Shown: in pieces, positions 14,378 through 25,620 of the stretch
Numbering within the stretch: the first letter of the stretch is position 1
Layout of the letters: every line of letters begins with the position of its first letter
Source of the DNA: Mermis nigrescens
Lineage: Eukaryota > Nematoda > Enoplea > Mermithida > Mermithidae
NCBI GenBank assembly: GCA_036768485.1
Contig: JAVLUZ010000151.1
Location: 1,644,419 to 1,708,418, forward strand
Length of the DNA: 64,000 nucleotides
Direction of reading: 5' to 3'
The notes under the pieces: generated by a model
Database searches by the model: none
Told to the model about the DNA's origin: nothing
What the model saw: only the letters and a program-made list of their open reading frames with translations
Position numbers and translations under genes: made by a program

Positions 14378-14468
14378 AGAGCTTGTTAAGGCTTATATGT
14401 TTAACACGTCGATCGTGCTTGGGCGGAAATAGGACCGACGTGTTAAATATATAACCCTAACAAGCTCT
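14378..14468. other. 91 nt imperfect hairpin
   Basis: Arms of about 33 nt beginning AGAGCTTGTTA and ending TTTAACACGTCG pair with the right arm through two mismatches and one bulge, around a 24 nt loop. It lies inside an AMACR intron. It could be a miRNA-like precursor or a very small foldback element. Confidence 0.6.
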
Positions 14469-14621
14469 AGAAGCTTATTAAAGTGTAAACATTCGTGGCC
14501 AGTAGTGTATGTCATTGAAAAGATTTGTACAATAAAATTGAACGAATTGAGTGAAAATTATTTAATTTTTTAATCTTTTATAAAACGGAACTTTGATTGG
14601 AGTTCGAACAACAGTGAGACG

Positions 14622-14792
14622 CAGTGGCAGAGTTAGGATTTTCCTAAGAGGGGGCGGAACCCTGACTTGGGCGGAAAAATTAGCCATTTTAACCCAAAAA
14701 TGGCCAAAAATCGTTCAAAAAATCCTCAATTTTGCGCAATATCTTGGGCCGATGGGGGAGGCGGCCGCCCCCGCCTCCTAAATCCGCCCCTG
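14622..14792 (+). mobile_element. hAT-like MITE family B, perfect TSD
   Basis: Starts CAGTGGCAGAGTTAGG and ends with the reverse complement of CAGGGGCGGATTTAGG. It is flanked by a perfect 8 bp duplication GTGAGACG (14614-14621 and 14793-14800). Confidence 0.93.
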
Positions 14793-14799
14793 GTGAGAC

Positions 14800-15687
14800 G
14801 GAAGAAATCTGGAAAGTTAGGATTTAAATTTTTTATCGCCCTAATTTTAATATGTTTTCCTGATTCTCGTGTTTAAAATTCGGAAAAAATTTTTTATCAT
14901 GCAAATTTAAAAATTCCTTCATTTTTTGTCTAAGTCATTATGATTTAACTTTTTGATTTTTGCAAATTTCGAAAAATTTTTCATATTTTTTGGGATCAAA
15001 ATTTTTTTTTGATCGTGCAAGTTTTGGAAAATTTTTCTAATTTTTGTGTCTTTTTTGTGATCGGAATTCTCAGCTGTTCAAATTTCTGCATTTTTTCCAA
15101 TTTTTTCAAAAAAATTGGGATCAAAATTTACGATCGTAAAAATTCCGAAATTTTTTATATTTTTTATTTTTTCGCGTAAACAATCAGGGTTACAATATTT
15201 AATCGTGCGAATCTATAACTATATTGATTTTTTGCGCTAACAACGAATATTGAAATTTTTAATTACGCAAGCTTTAATAATTTTTAAAATTCCGTGTGTA
15301 AATAATTTGTAATAAATTTTTCGATCGAGCAAATTTAACATTTATGTCTTTTTCTTTGCGAAAAATTAATTAGTAATCAAAAAGTTAAAATTAATTAATT
15401 AATTAATTAATTAAAAATTAAAAAAATTAAAATTAATTAAAAAATTAAAAATTAAAAATTAATAAATCTTGCTGTAAAAATTTGAAATTACGAATTTTTT
15501 TTATCTTCTTTTAAATAATGGGGGTTGAAATTTTCAATAGCGAAAATTGTAAAATTGCTTTCTATTTTTTTAAACAATCAGAATTAAAATTTCTAATCGT
15601 GCGAATGTCAATAAATTTTTTTTAATCTTTTATGTAAACAATATTGGTGCGTCTCGGCCGCCATATATATAAACAATATATATTAAG
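14800..15687. other. AT-rich intron sequence
   Basis: No gene or dated element. It contains a run of TTAA/AATT repeats at 15380-15470 and many T/A homopolymers. A partial copy of the next exon's first bases sits at 15646-15664. Confidence 0.6.
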
Positions 15688-15848
15688 GCGTTTTGTCGCG
15701 TCTCGGCCGCCACGGCGAAAATCCCACGCCTCCAATAAATTTGTTGGCCGATTTCGCCGGCGGAGGGTTGATATGCGCCCTGGGCGTATTGTTGGCTCTG
15801 TTCCAAAGGCAGTCGACCGGTTTGGGCCAAGTGATCGATGCTAGCATG
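15688..15848 (+). CDS. AMACR: AMACR exon with the [10 protein letters not shown] block and active-site Asp
   Basis: The acceptor is TATTAAG|GCG and the donor is ATG|GTTCGG (weak). It reads [23 protein letters not shown] and then [10 protein letters not shown]. The ADFAGGGL turn and the Asp of VIDA are family hallmarks; that Asp is the second catalytic residue. Entry is phase 1 and exit phase 0, matching the neighbours. The codons are GC-richer than the surrounding intron, as expected for coding sequence. Confidence 0.95.
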
Positions 15849-16031
15849 GTTCGGGGCGCTTAAATTTTCTGGCATTTATTGATAATTAAAGCAAACGCAT
15901 GAAAATACGTTTCCTGTATCTTAATTCGATGGTTAACATTTTTTAACTTTGAATTTTTCTATTTAAATTTTTTATTTAGTCTTTTATGTCATTGCTTCGG
16001 TTTGTAATGTATCGGTATGAAGCGCAATGAG

Positions 16032-16284
16032 CATACGTGGGCAGCAAGAAAATTCTGGGGGATGCAAGATTTTTCTAAGGTCAGAAAATTGCCTTAAAAA
16101 TGGTGGTATGGCGAAAAAACACACATTTTTCTACGTTTCTCATCGAGCACTATTCATTGGCATCAAAAATTTGCGAAAAACGGGAAAAATTATTAAAATT
16201 GGATTCTGGGATGTTATTTTGGTTTCTCGGGGGGGGGCGGGGGTGCATACCCTTCCTAAACCCGACCCCCCACGCCCAGGTGTG
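16032..16284 (+). mobile_element. hAT-like MITE family A, perfect TSD
   Basis: From CATACGTGGGCAGCAAG to CACGCCCAGGTGTG, with a perfect 8 bp duplication GCAATGAG (16024-16031 and 16285-16292). The short reading frames inside are shared by every copy and are not genes. Confidence 0.95.
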
Positions 16285-16852
16285 GCAATGAGTGTTTGCA
16301 TGGAAGGGTCGTTTTTGGACCTCGAAAATTGGATAGTCACTGGCGAGTAAGATCAATATGGGGTGTCGTATTGTTAGAGTTGGTCCTATGATAGAAAAAC
16401 CGACCTAACAGCTTTTTGCCGTAGGCCAAATCAAATGGCGTCACTGCCCAGATGACCTCAGTGGAAGATAATATTAATGCGTTTTCCTCCTATTTTTTAT
16501 TGTTTTTTTAATCGTTTTTTTAACTACTTTTTGCCTGATTTATGTTTTTACGAAAATAAACATTACGTTACATTACATTGCATGCTATTTGAACAAAATT
16601 TCAGCGTTTTCGATTTTTGTTCGAATATGCGGATGTGGTTTTCGCGCTTTAATCAAAATTTTAGCGTTTGCCTTATACTCGTAAATCGGCCTTATTCAAT
16701 TATAAATCATAATCTATTAGTTTTTTCTAAGTTTTGCTACAGTAAGTCTCAACTTTCTCGTCGTTCATTTTCGTTGCCTACGTAAAAGGACATTTTACAC
16801 TATAAGAGTTTAACGTAATCAATTCCGTCAGTGCAACTTTGTACGTGAAGGT

Positions 16853-17030
16853 CAGGCACGTATCTCTGGGGGGCAAAGGGGAGGGGCCCGACCCTCCCCC
16901 AAATTCAGAAAAAACCGGAAAAAATAGGACTTTGTAAACGTTATTTTGTGCTATTTTTGCCCTTTTTGGACCCCGGACCTTCCAAAATTGGTGTTGGTCC
17001 CCCAAAATAGGACGGCAAGCTACGTGCCTG
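16853..17030 (-). mobile_element. hAT-like MITE family C
   Basis: Ends CAGGCACGTATCTCTGG and the reverse complement of CAGGCACGTAGCTTGCC, flanked by GTGAAGGT and GTGAAAGT (7 of 8 identical). Confidence 0.88.
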
Positions 17031-17229
17031 GTGAAAGTAGTTTTTGTTGACAAATTTTTTGACAGTTTTTGAAAAAGTTGGGGAACGCTATCTTCCTTAC
17101 GAAACTCTTAAATCTGCCAATGAATGGCTTCATCCCGAATTTTCCAACTGTCATTCGTTTTACACCCTTCGAGATTTTGTTTTAAGAAATATTTTTTCAA
17201 TGCGCCATTTTATTCATAACAGTCAGTAG

Positions 17230-17470
17230 CATACACAATATTGGGGATTGGAATGGATTTCACCCCCCCTCATAGAAAAATTTTCGCTCCCTCCCACCGA
17301 TGAAATTTTTTACTCCCCCCTCCAAAAAAATGGCGATTTTTAAGAGTTTCTAGCAATTATTTGAAAATCGGTATAAATAGTGCCTTTTTAAATGTTTGTA
17401 GCCATCTATTTGCTCAAAATTGCTAAATTTGTGGCGCTTCGCGCCATATACTCATGTTTTGACCCATGTG
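17230..17470. repeat. fragment of a hairpin-bearing dispersed repeat
   Basis: GGCGCTTCGCGCCATATAC (17432-17450) and the surrounding T-rich text match 35190-35540 and its duplicate at 57110-57440. No termini were recognised. Confidence 0.5.
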
Positions 17471-17584
17471 TTGTTCAATTTGTTCGACTTTTTAGATTTT
17501 TCGGAATTTTCTTCTGTTTTCATGCTCTAGAAAGATAGAGCATCGTTAGAAACGCTAAAAATGATGTTTTTGACGCGTACCCAC

Positions 17585-17851
17585 CACACATTGGCGTGGA
17601 GGGGGGGGGTTTGGGGGGTATGCACCCCAGAAGTTGAAACCCCCAGAAATCAAAATACCACCCCCCCAGAATTCAAATTTTATAATTTTTTTGCTTTTTT
17701 AGCGGATTTTTCGATGCCATTGGATAGTGCTCGATGAGAACTGTCGAAAAATGGTGTTCTTTTCCGCCATACGACCACTTTTAAGACCATTTTTTGACCT
17801 TTGAAAATTTTTCACCCCCTTCCCCCAGAATTTCGGTGCTGCCCACCTATG
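17585..17851 (-). mobile_element. hAT-like MITE family A, perfect TSD
   Basis: From CACACATTGGCGTGG to GCTGCCCACCTATG, with a perfect 8 bp duplication GTACCCAC (17577-17584 and 17852-17859). Confidence 0.95.
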
Positions 17852-17993
17852 GTACCCACTGTTTTTGGTCCCAAAAAGGTATTTTAGGATTTCACCCCTT
17901 CCCAGAATTCCAATGCTGTGCATTGTCTGGCTAGTGATAGCATTTCTTTTTCAATTGAATCCATTTAATTTATGCTGGAATAATACTTTGTAG

Positions 17994-18183
17994 GTGGAGG
18001 GCGCGGCTTACGTATCCAGTTTTTTGTTTACATCGCACAATGACAAAACATTGTGGGCCAGGAAAAAGGGTCAAAATTTATTGGACGGCGGATCTCCGTT
18101 CTACACCACTTACGAGACTTCGGATCATAAATTTGTGGCCGTTGCTTGTCTGGAGCCTCAGTTTATGCAACGGTTTATTGCAG
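17994..18183 (+). CDS. AMACR: AMACR exon with the CLEPQFM block
   Basis: The acceptor is TTTGTAG|GTGGAG. It reads V-E-G-A-A-Y-V-S-S-F-L, G-Q-N-L-L-D-G-G-S-P-F-Y-T-T-Y and A-C-L-E-P-Q-F-M. The Glu of LEPQF corresponds to the third residue implicated in catalysis. The exon must end at GCAG|GCAAGT: the +2 base is C, so this is a GC-AG intron with an otherwise strong donor. Taking this donor puts the next exon in phase (split Ala codon), which supports it. Confidence 0.95.
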
Positions 18184-19480
18184 GCAAGTTTTGTTTAAAA
18201 AGTGCTTAAGGAGGGCCAATGTACAGATATTATAAAACCACGTTATCCGGTTCAACTAGGCGAATTAATGGTAACAGGAAAGCGAGTATATGATTTTATA
18301 AAATTAGGCAATATTCTCTTAATGCGGAGGGTTAGTTATGTAGCTGTTAAGATCAAAATTATTGTGATGTAAAGTGGGTTTGTCTTTTCTCTCTATCACG
18401 TGAAGTGGACGATCGTATCCTTACACCAACGACGTGATCTAAAAGCGCATGTTGTGTAAACAGTGGAAGGGAACTTTCTACAACATCAACGCTTCAACAA
18501 GTAAAAAATTTGAATGATACCGAAAAGTCGTCCAAAAAAACTAAAATTATGAAATAGCGTATTACGTAAGGAAAGCCTGCATTCATTAGTTTTACTCTGA
18601 CTTTAATTTATCGTCTTAATGATTGAAAAAATAATTGAGGAACTGCAGTGTTTGATTGTTTACTTCTAATTTAAAGTTGGCACTATTCAATTGGTGATTT
18701 TTGCGCGCACGGCCTTAATCAGTCGATTATTTTAAACTAGCAAAGAAAAATGCCCCGATGAAGCAAAATGACCAAATATACTTGGCATAGCGAATCATTA
18801 AAGACGATTAAAGGAGAACAATGGTAAAAGTCACCTATGCTTTCAACAAATCATAACAACTGCTATAAATCAGATTTTCTCTAACCAAAGCGAAAATCGA
18901 AGTTTATTCTGTGGCCTTTGAAAAAAGTTGGTTTCTCTTAAAACAATTCTCACCGATTTTGTAAAGAGCTAAGAAGTAAATTTCGACCTGTTCTAAATAG
19001 CCGATTTTGTTGGATATAATTGTCGCATATGCATCACAATAGACATGAAATCAACATTCAGTTGAAACGATCAGCAGATGAATTATGACATTCTTATGCT
19101 GTTCATTATTGCTCTTGATAGCTTGATAATATGATGTAGGTACGTTTTTTACTGCTCCCGCATTCTATGTAGGTGTTTAAATTTCTGGTCTATCATCATG
19201 CATGCACATGGGGGCTGGGGTGGTATTACCCACTCTCCCCTGGAGGGTAGCCGCACTCTCCCCTGGAGGGTAGCCGGACAGGTACTGACCAGCGATTTTG
19301 AGCTGATGGAACGTTTTTTGCATCATTTTTGAGGTCAAAAGCATTATACTTTTAAGTACTTTTTATTGAAAAAGCGCCCAAAATTGATTTTTGGGATTTC
19401 GCCCCTCCCCCTTACCTGTCGACCCTGAACTTGTGCATTGAATTTATTTGCACGGCTATTTCGCTCACCCTTCTTGCGCC

Positions 19481-19646
19481 CAGGCACGTAGCTGTAGGGG
19501 GACTGGGTGGGGGGTCCGGACCCCCCAAAATTCTGAAAAAACCGGAAAAATAGGACTTTTTACACGTTATTTTGTGCTATTTTTGGCTTAGACCCCCAAA
19601 ATTGGTGTTGGTCCCCCCAAAATAAGAGGGCCAGCTACGTAGCCTG
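19481..19646 (+). mobile_element. hAT-like MITE family C, perfect TSD
   Basis: Ends CAGGCACGTAGCTGTAGG and the reverse complement of CAGGCTACGTAGCTGG, with a perfect 8 bp duplication CTTGCGCC (19473-19480 and 19647-19654). Confidence 0.93.
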
Positions 19647-19854
19647 CTTGCGCCATGTCCTGAATTCTTTTGTGTTAATCTGTTTTCGCATGCTCAATCT
19701 CTTTCCGCACTTCTATACCATCATAACAGCGGTCGTTTGGACATACATTCAGTTTGTGTTCGTAAACAAAATGATTTGTCGTAAGATTGATCAGTTCGTA
19801 AAAGAATAAATTGCTGTATTACTAATTTCTCAAACTTCGGCCACAACCATAATT

Positions 19855-20000
19855 TGGCAGTAAGAATATTCTGGGGTGGTTTGGTTGGTTGAAATGGTCA
19901 AAAATCGACAAAAATTTATTAAAAATAGAATTCTGGGATCCAAAATAATCTGTGGGGGATTTTCAACTTCAGAGGAATCCCCCCACGCCAACGTATGGCC
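19855..20000 (+). repeat. decayed family A MITE
   Basis: GCAGTAAGAATATTCTGGGG and CCCCCCACGCCAACGTATGG resemble family A ends. The body is shortened, and no target duplication is recognisable. Confidence 0.55.
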
Positions 20001-20030
20001 ACAACTAACTTATGTAGGCTGCAGAATATA

Positions 20031-21404
20031 CAATGCCGCTCAAAACTTTAAGGCCACCCACGATTTTAACGCAGTGTCTTTTTTAATCGTAAATTCATGA
20101 CTAATTATTGTACAAGAGTTTCAAAATTGAACAGAACCTTAAATAACAAGTATAATTAATTAACAGTCCACAGAAACGAATCGACTATAAGGAAATCCGA
20201 TAGCCTTAAGCTTGAATTAATGCTTGTATACAAAGTGTTTATGAATTGATCAATTTGACGCATTTTTTCTTTGGGATTGAACCCCAGATTTCTTTCATTT
20301 TTCAATGATTTTTGCTCATAAAATCCTCTTGGGAATTAGTTATGTTTCTGAAGTCCCTCTCTCATAATTCGCTTGGATTGAATTCGTGGGACTGCAGGAG
20401 TCAGAATAATAAAGGCAATCCTTTTCCCCACAAAATATGCTACAGTAGTTTTCGCCTTGTGCTTTGGATCATCACCCTTCTGGAAAAATATGTCTTGGAT
20501 GTTTTTTCTGAGGCAGTCACCAAAGAACAAATCGAATGCTCCTTAATTAAGCAAATATATGAAATGGTTGTAAGTTTTTTGGAAAGAAATAAGACCAAGT
20601 CACAACATCATGGCTCCAAATGGACGCAAGACCAAAGCACTGCATTCTCTTATGTGTTTGACGCTTCCGGCCATGCATTTGACATTTTATTTTTTGTCTG
20701 AACGTCTGCGGACAAAACCCCTTAATTTAAAAGTAAAATAAACGAATATCACTCCCCAAGAAAGAGAAACCTTTGAACACAATTGAGAAAAGTCCATTGA
20801 ACGAAATTTCGAGCGAAAATCAATACGTTTTTTTCTGTTAAACTTGATCGCAAAAAGACTTTTTATGACGATCCAATAATACGGAAAAGATACTGACCAA
20901 TTGTCTGCCTCAAAACCAATGGTCCACGATCAATAGACAATTCACCCTGTATGTCAGGAGCGGTCGGACACCAATTTATAAAGAAGTTTGCTTTAGACCA
21001 CATCGTTCTTTAGTGGCCAATTTAGAGGACCGCCCCGGGTCGAGGAAGACCAGCTAATGGAATCGAAGTGTTTGTGTTTCTTATGTTTGTTTTGTATTAC
21101 ACATTAACTTATATTGAAACATCCGGCTATCACTCTTCGAAATAGTTTAGTATCCTTAAACATAGACGCGATTTTTGATGAAAAAGGACCAGCAAAATAG
21201 AGCGGAATCAACCCGTAATAAATCAGCTAGTAGTAAACAAAATTAAAAATGACTAAACTCTTTGTAATTAGCGGAGAAAACTAATCTAGAAATCTTTTCA
21301 AAGTGGAATTTAGGCCTTTTAATTTCACACTTAAAAGCGATTTGAAAACCTAATGGATTTTGGAGTAATCCATCAGAGCAGCCTTGAGATTTTGAGCGGC
21401 ACTG
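20031..21404 (-). mobile_element. Tc1/mariner element with decayed transposase
   Basis: It is 1374 bp, with inverted ends CAATGCCGCTCAAAACTTTA and (reverse complement) CAGTGCCGCTCAAAATCTCA, flanked by TA on both sides. Removing it with one TA restores GAATATACTTCGATTTTT, which is intact in the related foldback arm at about 8411-8430. Size, ends and TA target are typical of Tc1-like transposons. Confidence 0.9.
20336..21060 (-). pseudogene. Tc1-like transposase, broken
   Basis: The minus-strand reading has DIFFQKGDDPKHKAKTTVAYF (20 of these residues around 20420-20490), the QQDNDPKHT block that holds the second catalytic Asp of Tc1 transposases. A frame-shifted remnant of the WPxQSPDLNP block follows. 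Upstream pieces resemble the LVWG..G and GRPR regions. There are several stops and shifts, so it is inactive. Confidence 0.7.
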
Positions 21405-21714
21405 TACTTCGATTTTTGTGTTGGTTAGAGAAAGTCTGATTTTTAGCAGATTCCTATGATTTGTTGTACGCATAGGTAACTCTGTCCTGGTCCCATCCTT
21501 TTATGTCATCAATAATCCGCTATTGCAAGTATATCTGTCATTTTTGCTCCATCGCAGCATTTTTCTTTGCTACTCCCCTACTTTTATTTAAGATGAATTG
21601 AGTGAATCGATCAATAAACTCATAGGTAATTGGCATACATGGGCAAGGTAGAGGTGGCCAGAGGGAGTGTGAAATGCAGGAATAATCATACAGTGAACGG
21701 TGGTCATCGCTTTT

Positions 21715-21890
21715 AAATAGGTCTCTTTGTACATGTATAAAGGCGGTATCCAAAAGTCTATGTACATATTGTACGTGTACATTTTAGGGTACTATTATAT
21801 GGCACAGTAGCACGTTATATGCGGTAAACTGGGTTTCTTGACCGTTAATAGTGAATTTCGGCTGATTTATAGGTTTCTAGCGATGAAAAA
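21715..21890 (+). repeat. decayed family D fragment
   Basis: TCTTTGTACATGTATAAAGG, GTACTATTATATGGCACAGTAG, GGTAAACTGGGTTTCTTGA and TTTATAGGTTTCTAGCG follow the order of family D copies such as 25621-26373. Termini are lost. Confidence 0.6.
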
Positions 21891-22310
21891 TGCAGAAAAT
21901 TATCAATACAGCCGGAAAATTTTGATATTTTTAATTATTTTCAGGTAGAATTTTCGGCACTTTTTCGCAGTAAGCTCATAAATTGTCTTGCAGCTCCTTT
22001 CGTTTCCTCAAAATCGTCTGACAGTACCTGGTTTTACGAAACCTTAGGTAGAGGTAATACCCCTCTAACCCCCCTATGCCCATGTGTGGTAATTTGCCAA
22101 ATCATATATAACACTTGAACAACACAGGAAACAAGATTGTTCATTCACATCAGCGTCTACATTCTTTTACAACGTTTTGAAATCTAAAATTAATTTTAAG
22201 TTTAAACTTTACTTAGCCATTGAGTCAAAGAAAATACTGAATTCGTAATACTGATTTTACGGAGAAAAATTTGTAAAAAACGTAGCTATTACAACCTACA
22301 ACCTCCTGAG

Positions 22311-22472
22311 CAGTCACGTAGCTGGCCCTCCTATTTAGGGGGGGCAACACCAATTTTGGGGGTCTAGCCAAAGATAGCACAAAATAATGTGTAAAAAGTC
22401 CTATTTTTCCGGTTTTTTCTGAATTTTGGGGGGTCTGGCCGGACCCCAGTGCCCCACACAGCTACGTGCCTG
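22311..22472 (-). mobile_element. hAT-like MITE family C
   Basis: Ends CAGTCACGTAGCTGGCC and the reverse complement of CAGGCACGTAGCTGTG, flanked by CTCCTGAG and CTCCTGGG (7 of 8). Confidence 0.88.
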
Positions 22473-23830
22473 CTCCTGGGCCTGGAGTTAACCTGAAATG
22501 TTAAGTTTTCACAGCTACAAAGTGTGCAGCTAATCGCAGTAAGTTCGTAGTCCTAGTGGTACGGAGAATTCCTTACTTCTAAAAAATTGGATCTTTGGCA
22601 ATGCTCTGTAGCAAAAGTTAATTTTAAGTGTAAACCTTAGACAATCGCCGAGTATAAAGAATGTCTAAAATCTCATTCGTAATCCTAATACTTCCGAATA
22701 ACATTTTACAAAAAATTGACCCTCCACAACACCCTGGGAGCAAAATAAATCTTTAATGTGAAACTACTTTACACCTTCATTTCTTGCTACCTTATCCGTC
22801 CTTTAGAATGTCTTACCCTTAAGCGTAACGCATTCTCAGAGTTGACATCATGTCCTAACTTATAATATAAGAAGTTAAAGTGCAAAGCTGATGCATAGAC
22901 GTATTTTTTAACCAGAATTTCAACTTCAACGCCTGAAAAACAAACTCTGTATTGAGTTTAGAGGAACTCATCAATCTGCGATTTCTAACCCTTAGGACGT
23001 TCTTCTCTTTAGATATAGTTTGTACAACCCGATTTATAAACAGAGAAGTTGGCTGACACTAAATCGGCAAAAAGCGGGTTTTTTGCACCAGAGTTAAACT
23101 TTACACCTAACTCAGTATGGAGTTAACGAAATGCGTTTAAATGCGTCATGTAACCTTTGCAGCTAACTTTATTTTTAATATACTTAGCGCGTCTTGATTT
23201 ATAACCGGCGACAGGTGGTAAACTGAAAACTAGTAAAAAACGTGTTTTTTGCGCACCGGCAGAGTGTAAACTTTAAAAACCTGAAGCTTAGCCCCCCTCT
23301 TACCCCCTCCATCACTGAGTGTTAAGAAATTCATTTCGGGCCAGTTTCTAGCGTTTGACTTTATAGTACGTTTGTGTGTGAAAATTTTAGTTCTGCATCC
23401 TCTGTGCCGATTTTGGTTCTAATTTTGCTCCTTTTTCGTAAGAAACTTCCAAAACTTATAAGTTTTTCGAATTACGAATGATTCTGTCCACCGAAAGACG
23501 AAATAACCGATACTTTAAGCCTAACGAACGAATTTTTTGGACAAGTTTTGACACTACTTGGAAAATTTGGGGTTCCGCCTTCCCCCTGTCAGAAAATTCT
23601 GAACTCGCCACTGCGGTAAGGTACACCCTTTTGTATATAGTACCGTTTTTATCCTGTTTTCATGATGGTAAAAAAGAAACTACTAGGTATCTTTTTATCA
23701 CCTCCTACGATAGACCAGTGAGGGGAGGGTCGTTCAATAAATTGCAGAATTTTAATCATTGAACATGCTCTTGATCCTCGCTATACATAAAATTTTTCTT
23801 TTCTTTTTTCAAATCAATGTTTGCGTTTAG

Positions 23831-24119
23831 CTCTTAATCTGACCCCTGACCCTTCAAGCTATGTGCCCGGCACCCAGGCTGCCGCTGACCTTAGGGGCCG
23901 TCTCGCGTCCTTGTTCAGGACAAAAAGCAGCTCCGACTGGGTTCATCACTTCGCTTTAACCGACTGCTGCGTCACCCCTGTCCTAGATATCGAAGAGGCG
24001 ATCCAAGATGTCCACAGTTCAGCAAGGGTATCCTTCTCCCCTGCTACTGGCCCCAATTCATCAGGGGCTGAGCCGACGCCGGCTCCACGCTTTTCCTCAA
24101 TGCCTGCTCTCTTTTCGGG
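23831..24119 (+). CDS. AMACR: AMACR exon encoding the C-terminal helical region
   Basis: The acceptor is TTGCGTTTAG|CTCTT and the donor is TCGGG|GTAAGT. It reads A-L-N-L-T-P-D, R-G-R-L-A-S-L-F-R-T-K, W-V-H-H-F-A-L-T-D-C-C-V-T-P-V-L-D-I-E-E-A and A-P-R-F-S-S-M-P-A-L-F-S-G. The TDxCVTPVL..EEA block and the APR..S..PA ending are characteristic of the family. The codons are clearly GC-richer than the flanks. It enters in phase 1 and leaves in phase 2. Confidence 0.94.
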
Positions 24120-25335
24120 GTAAGTTTTGATTTCGTTTTTGGAGGGCTTCGCGTGGGGTCTTCTTCAGGTGTGCGAAGTGTAACAATGAAGTAAGTGTAA
24201 ACCGAGGTAGTTGGTTTGAATTGTCTGTTCAAATCGATTTGTGTGTAAAGTGTAGAGTCAATCGAAATTTAGAATTTTTAGTAAAGTAGTGTAAAGTGCG
24301 AAACAGTGCGTTCGTTGTGCGACTTTTTAAAGTTATCAATTTCTTGAATTTTTTGAGAATTAAGTGACCAGGTTTAGCACTGAATTGAATTGGGGCTTTC
24401 TTTTTGGGTCTTGTTTTGTTGACATCGTTTAGCTCTTCTGTTGTCGACCAACTCTTTCCTAGAAACTTTTTTGAAGTGGCCTGTTGTAGTAAACCGGTCT
24501 TTAAGTATAATTTTCATGACCTCAAAATTTGTCGGCGTGCTTATGTGAAGTGGCGCTATTTCATCTCAGTGTTTGAAATTTGTCGATTCTGTTTTAAACC
24601 AAAAATACCCCCATTCAATTTTTGAATTTATCCTACATTTCTCGCATCAGCATCAACCTTTACAGCCATAAAAACCTGGAAGGATAATGGGTTTCTAGTG
24701 CCCCCTTTACGCCTCTATAATAGCTTAATATTGAGTGTAAAGAAAGGCGTCCACGCGCATGCATGAATCTTGGGACTCCCAAGTTGGAAGGGTGTTTATT
24801 TTATGAACTCATTTTTCAACTAGTTTTTATTTAATTCATTTAAGTTGAAGAAAAAAGTGGCAAGAACATGCTTTTTGACCCCAGAATGTCAACTTTATAC
24901 CTCCAAGACTAAGTCAATATTGCGTGTAAAGAAAGGCGGTCAAGACCCACCTGTGACTCTTCAGACGTACTTTATTTTTGGAATAGTTCGCACATTTGAG
25001 CGCAGAACCGAAAAAGTTGTCGGACAAAAATTGAGTTAAGAACATGTTTTTCACCCCAAAATTTGAGCTTTACATCTCCAGATCTAACTCTGTTTAGAGT
25101 TTAAAAATGCAATGCAGTCGATGGCGCTGTGCAACCCCTGAAACTTATTTTATTTTTAGAATACTCCGCACGTCTAATGCATAGCGGTAGAAATCTTGGA
25201 CTAAAAGATGTTTCTGCTTGAACTAAGTCCGTACCTTTCGACTTCATGTTAACGCGGTCAAATTCTACTCGTAGCCCTTAAAACAGTACTTTTCTATCCG
25301 AAGCATTTTTGTCGACTCGTGACAATACTTGTACA

Positions 25336-25586
25336 CATAGGTGTGCAGCACCAAAGTTCTGGAGGGTGCGAGCTTTCTTCAAAGGTCAAAAATGGCCTTA
25401 AAAGTGGTGGTATGGCAAAAAACACCATTTTTCAACGTTTCTCATCGAGTACTATCCATTGGCATCTAAAAATTGCGGAAAAAACGAAACAAATTTTCAA
25501 AAATTGAAATCTGTGGGGGGTATTTGGTTTCTCGGGGGGGGCGGGGTACATACCCCTCTTTAACTTCCGCCCCACACCCAGGTATG
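25336..25586 (+). mobile_element. hAT-like MITE family A, perfect TSD
   Basis: From CATAGGTGTGCAGCACC to ACACCCAGGTATG, flanked by a perfect 8 bp duplication CTTGTACA (25328-25335 and 25587-25594). Confidence 0.93.
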
Positions 25587-25620
25587 CTTGTACAGCATGG
25601 GAATTCTGGGGGGTCAGGCC

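Larger units (their letters stand above)
18738..21574. mobile_element. foldback element with long inverted arms, copy 2
   Basis: The left arm (18738-18930, starting CTAGCAAAGAAAAATGC) and the right arm (about 21405-21574, inverted, ending GCATTTTTCTTTGCTAC) pair with each other and match the arms at 7605-8590. The right arm is split by a 1374 bp Tc1-like element (20031-21404). A C-family MITE (19481-19646) and an A-family relic (19855-20000) are also inside. No foldback-encoded gene is seen. Confidence 0.7.
22140..25300 (+). repeat. TTTACAC/GTGTAAA-rich dispersed array C (flanks an AMACR exon)
   Basis: Many AACTTTAC, GTGTAAAG and GAGTGTAAAGAA boxes occur in the same orientation as array A. 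For example, 23320-23400 parallels 9880-9960 (GAGTGTTAAGAAATTC, TGCGTTTGTGTGT.AAAA, TCTGCATCC). The AMACR exon at 23831-24119 and a C-family MITE (22311-22472) lie within the span. No other gene is supported. Confidence 0.55.

Noticed and set aside
20312..20701. 129-codon + strand ORF
   Set aside because: It is antisense to the decayed Tc1-like transposase.
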